DNA of 64,000 bases from Fremontodendron californicum (Eukaryota; Streptophyta; Magnoliopsida; Malvales; Malvaceae). Both the position numbers and the translations under genes were made by a program. Within the stretch, counting starts at the first letter, position 1. Every line of letters begins with the position of its first letter. This document shows positions 23,167 through 35,375 of the stretch, piece after piece. The stretch is from assembly GCA_030761205.1 (NCBI GenBank), contig JAULJL010000032.1:9429134-9493133 (forward strand), in the 5' to 3' direction. Below the pieces are notes generated by a model that was given only the letters and a program-made list of their open reading frames with translations, made no database searches and was not told the DNA's origin.

Positions 23167-25060
23167 CACCCCCACACTTAGATTGTTGCTAGTCCCTAGC
23201 AACGACTCAATAAAAATAAAATAAGAAAATCTAATCTAATCCATTTTCGTAGGAAATCACGGTGGCACTTAGCATGTGACACAAGCCTTTAAACCCCTAG
23301 GTGTCCCTAGTGGACGAGTTTAGTCTCGTGAGGGTTTACTAGAACGATACCCACAAACATTGAAAAATTAAAATATAAATAAACTACATATAAATAAACT
23401 ACATATACTAAAAATATTTACTCCTAATCCTTTCAATACAAATTAGAGACAATATTTGAACAAGTCTTATAAACTAATCAATAGCTTAAAAAATTTCACA
23501 AAAAATCATGCTTGAATGTAAATTGTTTGAGTTAAGCCAATATTAGCATAACATATCTCAATCAAAATAGTGCATGTTCAAATTTAATCTCAACTTCTCA
23601 CATGGGATACTCTCTTGATTTTCACTCTTTAAAGTAGTGGTAAAGTGTTTACACTCAATCAATTTCATGAAAACACTTCTACCATATGCTTGCTTGTCCA
23701 CCTATTCTCCACTAAAAGATCATGCAACTTCATAAATGAAGAGGTCTTTAATCAAGGTTGTAATGGGGCCAAGAGGTAATAATGTGGTTAAAGAATAAAA
23801 AGGAAAAGATATCACAAACATTCCAAAGACTTCATAGAATTTAGAGACAAAATAAGATTTTGCAAATAAAACTTTCTCAATATTCTTTAGAAGTACATAA
23901 TCACATAGGCTGAATATTTCATGTTGAGCCTTTACTTCATTCTAACCAACTTTCGAACATCTTTTTCTTTTCTTTAACTAGAAGTTCAAGAGATTATTCA
24001 AAAATTGTTTTTTTTTTTCACATGGGAATGTATTTGGCAATATTGCCTCTATTTTTCTCTTGACTTTTGCCTTTCTCCTCCCCCACACTTATCTTTTGTT
24101 CTAACCCAAATTTTCAAAAAGTATCCCTTGTTTTTGCAATATGTCTCAAACATTCTAGTCCATCTTTAGAACAAGGGTAAAGATATAAATGTGTTTAGGC
24201 TAGGTGTAAGATGTGGTTACCAAATAAATAGCTTATTCACTGTAGGCTCAAATTGGTTCACTAGAGGGATGTTCTCTTGGAACATCAATAAGGGATGGCT
24301 GTTTGGCCCTAGTTAAAAAGTCCTAATGCCTCTATCATATTCATGTTGTTACATGCATCAATATAGTCTCAAATGGTTTAAAGCAAGTTCTAGAGAATCA
24401 TGTAATCATAAGAGCACTCAAGAAAGAAATTAGATTGATTTGTATAATGCATCAATCATTATAGGCTGAAAAACTCACAAGGATGATTATACAAGTCAGA
24501 TTAAGTCTAAACATGCTTCTTTCTCAATCAACATATCATATTAACATTGGCTCATAAAAATTAGTATCAAGCTTAATTCTCATGAAAATCTTCTCACTAG
24601 TAACCAGTTTAGACCTATGCAATTCATATCTCATCATTGTATTAAAAAGGAACTAAAACACACTAAAAATAATAATAATAAAGACTAAAAAAAAATAGTA
24701 GACAAAAATAAAAGAAATCCTAAATCATTCCCCCCACACTTAATTCTTACATTGTCCTCAATGTAAGTCTATTAACCCAAATGAAAGAATCATGTGTAAG
24801 AGAAAAGAACTAATAACATAAGAATAGAAATAACTAAGACTCAAAACAAAAGAAACTCATGCAACCTAAATAATCCTAAAATACTAAACAAAAATTAACA
24901 AGTAAACATAAAAAATAAAAATAAAAACAATAAAAATAAAAATAATAAAAGAAAAAGGAAAAGAAAGAGAAAGAGAAAGCAAATCTGAATATGGAAGGTT
25001 GGCAATTTCTTCTTTAATTGGGTTGCCTTCCCAATTAACACTTGAGTTAGTGTTTTGAAC
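23167..25060 (-). other. Element A 3' non-coding region with repeated PPT-like motifs
   Basis: No gene. Three copies of a G-run motif TAAGTGTGGGGG (minus sense) lie at the true PPT (23167-23180), about 24079-24092 and about 24730-24742. The last is preceded by GAGGACAATGT. The region aligns in reverse with 53750-55450 of element C. Confidence 0.7.
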
Positions 25061-25999
25061 CTAACCAACACCCCTTCTTGGCTTTTTAGGCTTGTCAGGC
25101 TCATACATGAAATTTTCCAAATTTATGCGTTTGAGAGGAAGCTTTCTTTGCACAACAGTGGATGCATTCTCCATTACAAGTATTATTCCATCATCCTTTG
25201 TGGTGCATATCTCATCGAGGAATGGAGCATATTTTGGTACTTGTTGAATGACATCCACAAACAAACTGTTTAAGGTTTCCAGCGTGTCTTGTTCATGTTC
25301 ATCCTCCTTGAACTTTGCGAATCTACTAGGAAAAGGTGGAGAGGAAACATTAGTAAAAATTGGAATCTCAAATGTTACCTCAGGTGCCGAAATACTCTTA
25401 TTTGGATCATTGGTTTCATTATCCTCAAGAATAGAATTCATCTCTAATTTTGTCTCATCCTCATCTTGTTCCTCATTCCTCAAGGTCACAATAGTAGCAT
25501 TCTCCTTTGGGTTAATCATCGTTTGGGCAGGGAGTTCTTCAGATCTTTGTGCTACCCATACCACCATACTACTAGCCAATAGGCTCATTTGCCTTTCCAA
25601 ACTCTGGATACTTGCCCTTGTTTCCTGTTGAAATTGCAAAGTATCAGTAACAAGAGAATAGACAAGATCTTCTAAAGAAGTACCTGAGTTTTGAGTCATA
25701 TGTGGTGGTTGAAAAAGATCTGGTTCTTGGGACCATGATTGATTGAAGCTAGATGGATGAGTGTAATTGGCATAAGGATCTACTTCTTGGTAATTTTTCG
25801 AGTAGCCATAATTAGTATGATCCCACCATCCCTCATGGTAAGTGTTTGAGTAATGATCATACTGTTGGTCTTGGAACCCTTGATGGCCTTGACATCCTCC
25901 AATGGCCAATTGTTGAACTGGGGAGGTGAGATTGGCTTGTTGATTCTCCATGTTCATGTATGCCACCAACTCTTCAAGTGTTAGATTGCTCAATTCCAT
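25061..25999 (-). CDS. Element A gag-linker protein, 312 aa
   Basis: Open from ATG 25999 to 25061. The N-terminus (MELSNLTLEELVAYMNMENQ) is followed by a Gln/Tyr/His-rich stretch (YDHYSNTYHEGWWDHTNYGY), a short coiled-coil-like part (FQQETRASIQSLERQMSLLA), an acidic linker and FPSRFAKFKEDEHEQ...VIQQVPKYAPFLDEIC. The last part matches the gag-protease linker of element C (FPQRLQTIKN... IKQVPSYAKFLKDMC), so this is the C-terminal third of an Athila-type gag; capsid domain, zinc knuckle and protease are missing. The frame is intact over 312 codons, so it may still make protein. What a gag linker alone could do is unknown. Confidence 0.7.
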   Translation of the reverse strand: MELSNLTLEELVAYMNMENQQANLTSPVQQLAIGGCQGHQGFQDQQYDHYSNTYHEGWWDHTNYGYSKNYQEVDPYANYTHPSSFNQSWSQEPDLFQPPHMTQNSGTSLEDLVYSLVTDTLQFQQETRASIQSLERQMSLLASSMVVWVAQRSEELPAQTMINPKENATIVTLRNEEQDEDETKLEMNSILEDNETNDPNKSISAPEVTFEIPIFTNVSSPPFPSRFAKFKEDEHEQDTLETLNSLFVDVIQQVPKYAPFLDEICTTKDDGIILVMENASTVVQRKLPLKRINLENFMYEPDKPKKPRRGVG

Positions 26000-26119
26000 T
26001 GTTTTTTTATTTTTTTTTTTTTAAATTTGAAAAGAAAAACTTGTATGTACAAGAAAATAAAACTAATTAGAACTGAAAATAAGAATAAACCAAGTAACAA
26101 ATAAACTAAAGAAAGCAAT
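26000..26119 (-). other. Element A leader
   Basis: Short A/T-rich stretch between the gag-linker ATG and the PBS. On the minus strand it includes an A-run right before the start codon. Confidence 0.5.
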
Positions 26120-26136
26120 CCCCGGCAACGGCGCCA
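26120..26136 (-). other. Element A primer binding site, tRNA-Asp
   Basis: Minus sense TGGCGCCGTTGCCGGGG, complementary to the 3' end of plant tRNA-Asp. Six bases from the LTR end. Confidence 0.9.
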
Positions 26137-26142
26137 AAAATT

Positions 26143-28150
26143 TGATGCACCCAAAAGAGTGTATCTTATTTAACCTTGCACTAAAAATATAAATTGTAAG
26201 TATAGTAGTTAGCAAGGGTCGAGTCCTCAGGGATTGGGTTTTAGTTTATAATTTAATAGTTTAAAACTTAAATTCAAGAACAATAAAAGAAAAGGGGTTT
26301 TTGAAGCCAGATTTAAACTAAAGTAAATAATAAGAAGAAGATGCAAGGCGGTATAACCAGCCAATAAAAATATATATACTAAATTAGGCGGTATAACCAG
26401 CCAATAAAAGTAAAACAAAGTTAATATACAAATTAGGCGGTATAACCAGCCAATAAAAATAAATATACTTTTAAAAATAAGCAAACTAGAAAAGTAAGAA
26501 AACAAGTAAGTAAGAAGAATCAAATATGAAAAATATGGTTAAGGTTTCATTCTCCACCACTAGACATCATTAAGAATCAATTTCAGATCTATCAATATCA
26601 ACCAACTATCAAAGTTAACAACCGTAGATAACAACAAGCTCTGTTACCCCAATCTTTCCTTAGTTTGTCGTTAAATAGAACAAGCTCTCTATTTAATCTC
26701 TAACCATTAAACAACCTAGAATAAGCTCTCTAAATTCAATTTAATGGCAGCTTTATGATGAGAAAGATAGGTTGATCTAAGCAACAAACACATAAGCTCG
26801 GATTGTTCAACTTAGGTTATGTTCCACTTTGCAATTATTGAAAACTTGACCATAATCATTAATCACAAATTGCCACTTATGAATAGGAAATCAAGACAAT
26901 TACACGGATCAAGACTCCTAAACTAGCAATAGATAATTATCAAGATCTATCTAGTTGTACACCTAAATAAATCTAGACAACATCATGAACAATTCTTGTA
27001 GAAGAACATAAGCAACTTTGATAGAAAATTAATGATAGATAGAATCTGAAAATCAATCACAAAACATGTCTAGGGCTTTGAAATCACCCTTAACCAAATA
27101 GAAGTTTAGCCTAGCATAGGCATTATAAACATAAACATAAAATTAAAGAAAATCTAAGAAGAAAATAAAAGAAAGAAAGAAGAAGAGGAAGAATATTAAT
27201 TATCCAACCTCTTGCTCTCTCTAAAGAAAAAGAAAACTAGAGAAAAGAAAGAAAACTAGAGAAAAGAAAGAAGAAGAAAACTTAGAGAATTTTATTAAAA
27301 TGGCTAATATCCTACCTATGTACAATATGATCCCTTACAATCATCCAAGGCCCTCTATTTATACACATTTTGGAGGGCTAAATGACAAGAGACAAGCTTT
27401 ACAAATTTCAAAGGTAGGTATATGACGATTTTGATCAGCCAACTTGATGGTCGATTTCGTCATTATTGGAGGCCTGATCTGATCACATGGTCGCCTAGAC
27501 AAAGGTTCCCCTATCAGTTACGGAACCATAGCCGTTGAAATCAGCTCATTTGCTGATGTGGTTAAGCAGATATGGGCAAAATACGACAACATGTCAGCAC
27601 AGACGTCATTGCACATCAGCCACCTTGATGGTCGATTTCTTCAATATTGGAGGCCTGATCTGATCACATGGTCTTCTAGACAAAGGTTGCCCTATCAGTT
27701 ACGGAACCATAGCCGTTGGAATCAGCTCATTTTCTGATGTGGATAAGAAGATACGGGCATAATACGAAAACATGTCAGCACAGACGTCATTGCACATCAG
27801 CCAACTTGATGGTCGATTTCGCTAGGGAAAACGACTCCGTTTTAAGAAGTGTAAAACATGAAAAAGATAGATATGCCTCTTAGCTTTGCATGGCTACCAA
27901 TTGCAGCCTTATTGCTTCCGTGAAACTCGAGATATAGCTGATATGGAAAAAGGTGTCGGAACTGAAACTGAACTGGATTTGCCCTTAATTCTAGTAATCT
28001 GAAATCACTCAAAGAAACTTGTGAAAAACACCAAAATACATAAAAATATAAAAGATCATAAACACAATTAGACTAAACAATAATAACTCGTATTTGACAC
28101 AAAACATTAATAAAACATAACTAAAAACTATATAATTATACGAGTTATCA
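26143..28150 (-). repeat. Element A 5' LTR
   Basis: Same termini as the 3' LTR. TATAAATA at 27356-27363 on the minus strand is followed by GAGGGCC, the likely promoter. Three hairpin-repeat copies (plus-strand starts 26347, 26387, 26436), one fewer than its partner LTR. Confidence 0.92.
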
Positions 28151-28298
28151 CCACCTCCAAAGATAAGAAACAAAATGAGAAGAAGTTCTTCAAGAAGACT
28201 AAGAATGATAGAGCTTCTACCTCAAAACTTTTGAAGCCTAACGATGAGTAAAGAAGGACAAAGAAGAGGTCAAAGGGACATGCCATCATTGCGGCAAA
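28151..28298 (+). pseudogene. Copia-1 gag, second piece
   Basis: Continues the gag frame after element A: a lysine-rich stretch (KDKKQNEKKFFKKTKND), one stop at about 28249 with frame change, then the first half of a zinc knuckle, CHHCGK, ending at 28298 where element B begins. Confidence 0.85.
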
Positions 28299-29838
28299 TG
28301 TTGTAAGATTTCACTACGCAAGTGCACGTATCGCAAACAAGTAATAAATTGGAAGTAAAGTGTCGAACCCACGAGGAATTGCTATTAAATTCGTTAAGTA
28401 CTAAAATTAATACAACTTAATCTTATCTAAACAACTACTTAAAGATGATAATTAAAAACTAAATTAAAAGAAACTAATACTAAAAGAAAGTAAATTAAAA
28501 AGGATGAATTCAATTAATGATAAAAGCCTAGGATTACAACTTCCCTCAACACTTCGCTTGAATCTCTCTCAACCTCTTTACTTGATTAATGATCTTGAAT
28601 TGTTTACCTAGAGTTCTAATCTATTTATAAGTATCTGTCGATGGTCTCATAAAAATATCCTTCTTAACCAATTAACTAACCAACTAGGAAAATTGATTTA
28701 AAGAAGAACTCATTAAGCTTAGGCTCTAACAATGGTTACACATGACAAGTAAGTATATTTCTATCCTACCTGCAGATCAACTCATCCTAATAAATGAATA
28801 TGAAACATGTGTCATTCAATCCATGTCTAACACTAAACTCCCTATGTCTAGATATATTTAGGTTAACAAATAAATCTAATTGGTGGCTAATCAATTAGAA
28901 GCATTAAGAACAAGATTGAACAAACAACTCAACAAACCATTAAATCAAGCTAGAGAGAGAAAGTAAATTCAAACTACATGTTGAGTTCCATTGAAATCCT
29001 AGTAAAAGAAATTTAGTTCATGATAATTAATGAAAACAAATATTCAAATAGTTTCACCATCACCAGCAACACAAGAAAAATAAAGAAGAGAAAAGAGAAA
29101 ACTAAGCGTTGTTAATTCTTGAATCTTGAATCTTCACCAATCTTCCAATCTTCTTGAGAGCTTTTGATGGAAACTATTCTCTTGAGAGAATTAGGTTTTT
29201 AGACATCCAATCCCCCTTTATTTTGACCTAAAAGAGTCCTATTTAAAGTGTCCAAGGCCTCCTGGAGTCCGAAACTTCGCGCACAAGTAAGTATCAGCGT
29301 TTTTAATTTTTTTTCGATTTTACTGTTCACGTGTCTGGCACTACGGTGCCAGATTGTGGCACCGTGGAACCAGCACTACTGACCCTATGGCGCAGCGGCG
29401 CCAACTCCTCTATCTATCCTGGGTTGGTTCCGCCATTTTTGCATACTTCGTTAGCTGTTTTAACTGGGCAAACCTCATCCGATTTTGACAAGTCTTATAC
29501 TGTTGGAAAGGTATGGAAATCAGATTCAAAACTAAAGAAGGACGTTTTCTGAAATGAAGTCTTAAGATCAAGTTTTTCTTGAAAGAAGCACCGGAGGTCG
29601 AATCTGCCTGCTCATTGCTTTGCACCATTTTTCATAGTTTTGCACCTCGAAGCTCCAGATCACCTTGGCCTATAAAAACACATAAATAATAACTAAATAA
29701 CTATTTTAAACATAAAATGGATAAATAAAATAAATATAAAACATCTAAAACTAATCAAATCTTAATAAAAGCCTCAAAGACTTAGCCGATTTAAATGCAT
29801 AAAAGGTGGTAAAATAACTATATTTCCTAGAGTTATCA
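28299..29838 (-). repeat. Element B 3' LTR
   Basis: 1540 bp. Followed (minus sense upstream) by the purine tract AAGTTTGGGGGTG at 29839-29851. Confidence 0.9.
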
Positions 29839-31020
29839 CACCCCCAAACTTAATATTTTTCTAGTCCTCCACAAAACAAAACAAAACTAACTAAATAACC
29901 TGACACAAAACACCACTCAAGATAAATGCACTCAAACAATGATTTCTTAATTTTGCTCAAAAGTTACCTCAAATTCCTGATTCAAAGTAAAACATAAACA
30001 TAATCCAAATCTATGATTCAATTCAATCGTAAACTTCATGCTTGAATGGATTTTCGGTCTGTATGTGTATAATCTCTTTGCAAATCATCACATGCAATCT
30101 AAATAAGTTTATATCAATGCAAAATACGAATTAGTACTAGATTCTCATATGTTTGCTTTTCATCTCTTTCTCCACTAATGTAGACTAACACTTCATCAAG
30201 GATCAAGTAGGTATTTATTAAGCTTGTAATATAAGGCTAGGGTCAAGGTACGATATAGTATAAATTTTGGTTTAAGTTACCCGTAGACACTTTACATTTT
30301 TTTTCTTCAGGATTTTTGAGAGCCATAGTAGTTTCCTCAAATTACATACTTTCTTATTTGAATACACTTCCTTTTTGCTTCACCAATTTCTTCTTTTCTA
30401 TTATTCATTTTTGAAGAACCATAACTTTTTTTTAGAGAAATTTCACATCACCATTTCACCCAAATTCGACATGGCTCATAATTGTTTCCTATAATATCAT
30501 CACATGCCTATGTATTGAGGGTTAATCATGGTTTTTCTTATTAGGCTAGGCTAAAATATCTAGCAATCAAAGAAAAGAGATATATTAATTAGGCACAAAG
30601 AGGTAGACTAAGAATATTAATATATATAGGTAAGCTTGAAAGGCTCAAACGATCCAAAGATGGCCTAAATCACTTCCTCAACTTAGTAGTCTAGGATTTG
30701 GTCTCGAGAGAGAATCAAACAAATTCTAGGTTCTAGACATAATCGCAATTCACATCAACATAATCAGTCTTTAAATAAGCAATGCAAATCTAAGCAAGAG
30801 ATTAAGTGCTCAATTTGTGAAAATCACATTCTAACATGAAACTAACAAAAGAATTTAACACAAATTCTTCTCATGCTTATGTTTTTCCCAAAAATAAAGA
30901 TAAATCAACAACTAATTCTCATCATTGGATAAGGATTCCATCATACTAAGTGCAATATATCTCAAGCAAAAACAATATTTTTTTTTAACTCCTAATAATA
31001 AAAATAAACAATCACACAAA
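29839..31020 (-). other. Element B 3' region, non-coding
   Basis: No gene seen. Homologous to 41143-42072 of the truncated B copy. A GAGGACAATGT...TTAAGTTTGGAG block lies near 31040-31070 at its inner edge. Confidence 0.55.
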
Positions 31021-32865
31021 CTAAAATAAATCTAAAGACACATCTCCAAACTTAAAACAAACATTGTCCTCAATACTCGCCTCTAAATCACATAAAGCTT
31101 TACCAAAAAATTCATTACCGATGGCGCATGGAATAGCGAAGCTTCCCGGATTTTTGAGTTTGGGTGGGAGTTTCTTTTGAAGGATAGCGCTGCACTCTTC
31201 AGTAAGTGCAACTGTCTCATTCTCATCCAATTTCCTCTTCTTAGATAAAATTTATTTCATAAACTTGACATATTTAGGCATTTGTTCTAAAGCTTCAGCA
31301 AAAGGTATATTAATATGAAGCTTTTTGAATACCTCATGAAACTTCTGAAATCGCTTCTCAAGTTTTTTGCTTTTGAAAGTGCTGAGGAAAATATGGTGGT
31401 GGGTAGACTGGAGGCTTCTTCTCTTCTTCTTGAGCCTTTTCAATTTTTTTCCCCCAAATTTTTCGCTTCAAGAGGCTTGGGTTGCAATGTTGGCACTTTC
31501 TTTTGAAGATGCTAAGGAAACGATGGTGGTGGGTAAACTGGAGGTTGCTTTTCTTGAATTTTCTCATTATGCTTCTTGCTACCCACTTTTACCTCTTTCC
31601 CCCTTGTTAATATGATGGCATTGCATTGTTCTTTCCCATGGCTCTTAGGATTGGTCTCAGTATCGCTTGGAAGAGTTCTCATAGGTCGATTGCTAATAGC
31701 AGAAGCAAGCTGGCTCACTTGTGTCTGAAGATTTCTAAGTGACGCTGTTTGACTTAGAAGTAATTCAGCTTGACTTCGAAGTGTTGTTGCATGAGTCTGA
31801 TTTGTCACTTCTTAGCTAGCCATGAACTTTGTAAACATCTTTTTCAATGATGTCTTTTCTTGGACAGGAGCTAGGGACTGTGCTTCAAACCCAAGAGGGA
31901 CTACCCTTGATTATTGTTCCAGGAAACGTTTTGCTGATTTCTCCAACCTGGATTATAATCGTTGGGATATGGGTTGTTTTGCTACCCGTTATAGTTTCGC
32001 ACATATTGAGCAAATTCAGCCTTGGTTGGGCATCTATCAATGGTGTTTCCTTCCCTACAAGATTCACATGTTACAAATGGGCTTTGGACTGAATGCACAC
32101 CCACAGTGTCAAATTTCTTGGATAAAGCAGCCATCTGTGCCGATTAGACACTAATCTCATCCAACTGATAAACGCCTGGAGCTTTCTTTGGCAAAATTCT
32201 CTCAATGGACCATTGATAATTATTGGACTCCATCTCCTCAATTAAATTATAAGCCTCATCAATTTCTTTTCCCATGAGTGCCCCACCTGCTGCAACATCG
32301 ATAGAACTTCTAGTATGACCTATTAACCTATTGTAGAAGGTGTTCACCTGAAGCTATTTAGGTATCCCATGATGAGGACATCGTCAGAGCAGATCTTTGT
32401 ACCTTTCCCAAGCTTCATATAATGATTCTAACTCATACTGCATAAAAGATGTGATATTATTCTGCATCTTAGCTGTCTTGGCAGGAGAATAATATTTGGC
32501 AAGAAATTTATGGGCCAGATTAGCCCAAATAGTAATGGAGCCAGCAGGAAGGGTGTGCAACCAACTCTTGGCCTTATCTCAGAGTGAGAAAGGGAAGAGT
32601 CTCAGTCTAATGGCATTATCAATAACACCATTGTGTTTGAAAAGATCGCAAATTTCCAAGAAATTCACAATGTGAGCATTCAGATCATCGTTCGGTAAGC
32701 CGCCAAACTGAACTGATTCTTGAATCATCTGAATGATGGCCGACTTTATTCTCAAAATTATTTGCTTCGATGGCAGGCCTCTGAATACTAGTCTGGAGGT
32801 CTTGCATGAGAGGAACTGCAAAATCTCGCAAAGTCTTGGTCTCGTTAGCTTCAGTCATTGTACCT
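31021..32865 (-). pseudogene. Element B gag-protease remnant
   Basis: Minus-strand pieces in order: IIQMIQESVQFGGLPNDDLN with LRLFPFSL (32821-32579), broken by TGA, then DKAKSWLHTLPAGSITIWAN in the same frame; EIDEAYNLIEEMESNNYQWS (32347-32144); SLRNLQTQVSQLASAISNRP (31808-31512); the 'PFAEALEQMPKYVKFMK' linker (31443-31252); and a protease start with CDLEAS (31230-31021), where retropepsins have D-(L/T)-G-A-S. Order and spacing match gag of element C. Several stops and frame changes, and the lost active-site Gly, mean no function. Confidence 0.8.
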
Positions 32866-32944
32866 GAAAATAAGAAAGAAAAAGAAAGTTTAAATTAAGA
32901 CTAAGATTGATTGGTATTAATATTAACAAAAATAATAAACAATT

Positions 32945-32961
32945 CCTCGGCAACGGCGCCA
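32945..32961 (-). other. Element B primer binding site, tRNA-Asp type
   Basis: Minus sense TGGCGCCGTTGCCGAGG: one mismatch to the tRNA-Asp complement, probably a post-insertion mutation. Confidence 0.85.
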
Positions 32962-32967
32962 AAAACT

Positions 32968-34467
32968 TGTTGTAAGATTTCACTATGCAAGTGCATGTAT
33001 CGCAAACAAGTAATAAAGTGGAAGTAAAGTGTCGAACCCACGAGGAATTGCTATTAAATTCGTTAAGTACTAAAATTAACACAACTTAATCTTATCTAAA
33101 CAACTTATTAAAGATTATAATTAAAAACTAAATTAAAAGAAACTAATACTGAAAGCAAGTAAATTAAAAAGGATGAATTTAATTAATTATAAAACTAGGA
33201 TTACAACTTCTCTCAACACTTCGCTTGAATCTCTCTCAATCTCTTCACTTGATTAATGATCTTGAGTTGTTAACCTAGAGTTGTAATCTATTTATAAGTA
33301 TCTGTCGATGGTCTCATAAAAATATCCTTCTTAACCAATTAACTAATCAATTATGAAAATTGATTGAACGAATAACTCATTAAGCTTAGGCTCTAACAAT
33401 GGTTACACATGACAAGTAAGTATATTTCTACCCTACCTGCAGATCAACTCATCCTAATAAATGAATATGAAACATGTGTCATTCAATTCGGGTCTAACAC
33501 TAAACTCCCTATGTCTAGTTGTATTTAGGTTAACAAATCAATCTAATTGGTGGAAATCAATTAGAAGCATTAAGAACAAGATCGAACAAATAACTCAACA
33601 AACCATTAAATCAAGCTAGAGAGAGAAAGTAAATTCAAACTACATGTTGAGTTCCATTTAAATCCTAGTAAAAGAAATTCAGTTCATGATAATTAATGAA
33701 AACAAATATTCAAATAGTTTCACCATCACCAACAACACAAGAAAAATAAAGAAGAGAAAACTAAGAGTTGTCAATTTTTGAATCTTCAAATCTTCACCAA
33801 TCTTCCAATCTTCTTGAGAGCTTTTGATGGTAACTATTCTCTTGAGAGAATTAGGTTTTTAGACATTCAATCCCCCTTTATTTTGATCTAAAAGAGTCCT
33901 ATTTAAAGTGTCCAAGACCTCCTGGAGTCCGAAACTTCGCGCACAAGCAAACAGGTAAGTATCACCGTTTTTTTTTTTACTGTTCACATTTCTGGCACTA
34001 TGGTGCCAGCTTGTACTACTGACCCTATGGCAAAGCGGCGCCAACTCCTCTGTTTGTCCTAGGTTTGTTATGCCATTTTCTCATACTTTTTCAGCTGTTT
34101 TGACTGGACAATCCTCGTCCAACTTTGACAAATCTTATACCGTTGGAAAGGTATGGAAGTCAGCTTCAAAATTCAAGAAAGTGTGTTCTTAAATGAAGTC
34201 TTTAAGATTAAGTTTTTCTTGAAAGAAGCTCCAGAGGTCGAATCTGCCTGCTCATTGCTTTGCACCGTTTTTCATCGTTTTGCACCTCGAACCTCCGGAT
34301 CACCTTAGACCTATAAAAACACATTAATAAAAACTAAATAACTACTTTAAAAATAAAATGGATATAAAAACATCTAAAACTAATCAAATCCTAATAAAAG
34401 CCTCAAAGACTTAGCCAATTTAAATGCATAAAAGGTGGTAAAATAACTATATTTCCTATAATTATCA
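32968..34467 (-). repeat. Element B 5' LTR
   Basis: 1500 bp, same termini as the 3' LTR apart from TGATAATTAT in place of TGATAACTCT. Small indels distinguish the two. Confidence 0.9.
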
Positions 34468-34562
34468 GCAAACAAGGGCATTGGAGGTGCAATTGCAAAG
34501 AGTATATTGAGTCCATGAAGGAAAAGAAACTTAAGGAAGTTTCTACTTCTGATATGCTATGA
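34468..34562 (+). pseudogene. Copia-1 gag, third piece
   Basis: Finishes the CCHC knuckle (QGHWRCNCKEY), then IESMKEKKLKEVSTSDML and TGA at 34560. With CHHCGK before element B it forms C-x2-C-x4-H-x4-C. The downstream protease is missing. Confidence 0.85.
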
Positions 34563-34789
34563 GCTTGTCATTCTCTTTCCATTTGATATGCGATATCTTA
34601 TGAGAAAAAGGTACTAATATGTAAGACATATTGTAGGAACCAAATAGCAAGGAGAATGAGGAAGGAACGAAGAGGTGGCAACCTAGTTAATGCTCATATT
34701 ACTTCCATTATATTTTCATCTTAATAATGTTTTGTATATTCATTTTAAATGAGTTTAAAAGCATATAAAAATTGATGCTTTAACAATAA
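34563..34789. other. Unassigned sequence in Copia-1 deletion
   Basis: About 230 bp without recognisable features between the gag end and the Ogre LTR fragment. Confidence 0.3.
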
Positions 34790-35375
34790 AATGAGGAATG
34801 TTCCAAGTTAAAATACTTGATGAGTTCTCTGCTGGGTTTATCGGGAAGGATTTCAACAATTATTATTAACCACGGAATATCCTTTTTAAAACAGATAATG
34901 ATCCGGATGATTTCAAAATGATGGAAAGTTCTATATTTTGCCAGGGAATATAGAAAATTTTGTAGTAATAAATTCTGAATCATTCTTAAATAATGTGATT
35001 GTTTTAAAGGGAATTATTTTAAAAATACTGATATCTAAAACCAACTTTTACCGAGAATTAGGACAACACATGATTAATAAGGTATCGTTTTACACGGGCG
35101 TTGTAGGGGTACGAATACCTTCCCCTCACGTAATCGATTCCTGAACCCGCATTTGATTTTCTCTGTTCAACGTGGACTTTGAAATTGATTTTTCAAAAGA
35201 TTTTAATTATTTTAAAATTTTTACGAAACTGATTTTAATAGGTGACCGATCACGCCTAGCCAAAAAGGTCGATGGCGACTGCCATTTTTTTAGATTTTTC
35301 AAAACCCATATTATTTACGAGGATTATTATCTTTTCCACCCTCAACATCATTTAGCAGTCACGAGATCGTTATGA
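34790..35375 (+). repeat. Diverged Ogre-type LTR fragment (3' end)
   Basis: Aligns with the last ~600 bp of the Ogre LTRs (5770-6405 and 61370-62012): shared CTATATTTTGCCA, ACACATGATTAATAAGGTA, CCGATCACGCCTAGCCAAAA and GGCGACT blocks. More diverged than those two copies are from each other, so an older or different subfamily. Confidence 0.7.

Larger units (their letters stand above)
21138..28150 (-). mobile_element. Element A: non-autonomous Athila-like LTR element (TR-GAG-like)
   Basis: A complete 7.0 kb insertion with LTRs of 2029 and 2008 bp, PBS for tRNA-Asp next to the right-hand (5') LTR, PPT next to the left-hand one, and a perfect TSD CCACC (21133-21137, 28151-28155). Its only long open frame is a 312-codon gag-linker protein (25061-25999). 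Protease, RT, RNase H and integrase are absent. Shares LTR start, PBS, 3' motifs and 3' region with element C. LTRs differ by a modest number of changes plus copy number of a small repeat. Confidence 0.92.
28299..34467 (-). mobile_element. Element B: decayed Athila-like LTR element without pol
   Basis: A complete 6.2 kb insertion: LTRs 28299-29838 and 32968-34467 (TGATAA... to ...CTTACAACA in minus sense), tRNA-Asp-type PBS, PPT, and a perfect TSD GCAAA (28294-28298, 34468-34472). It interrupts the zinc-knuckle codons of Copia-1 gag. The interior holds only a broken gag and the start of a protease. The LTRs differ more than those of element C, so it is older. Confidence 0.9.

Noticed and set aside
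25248..25631. 127-codon plus-strand, Ser-rich open frame
   Set aside because: Antisense of the element A gag-linker protein.
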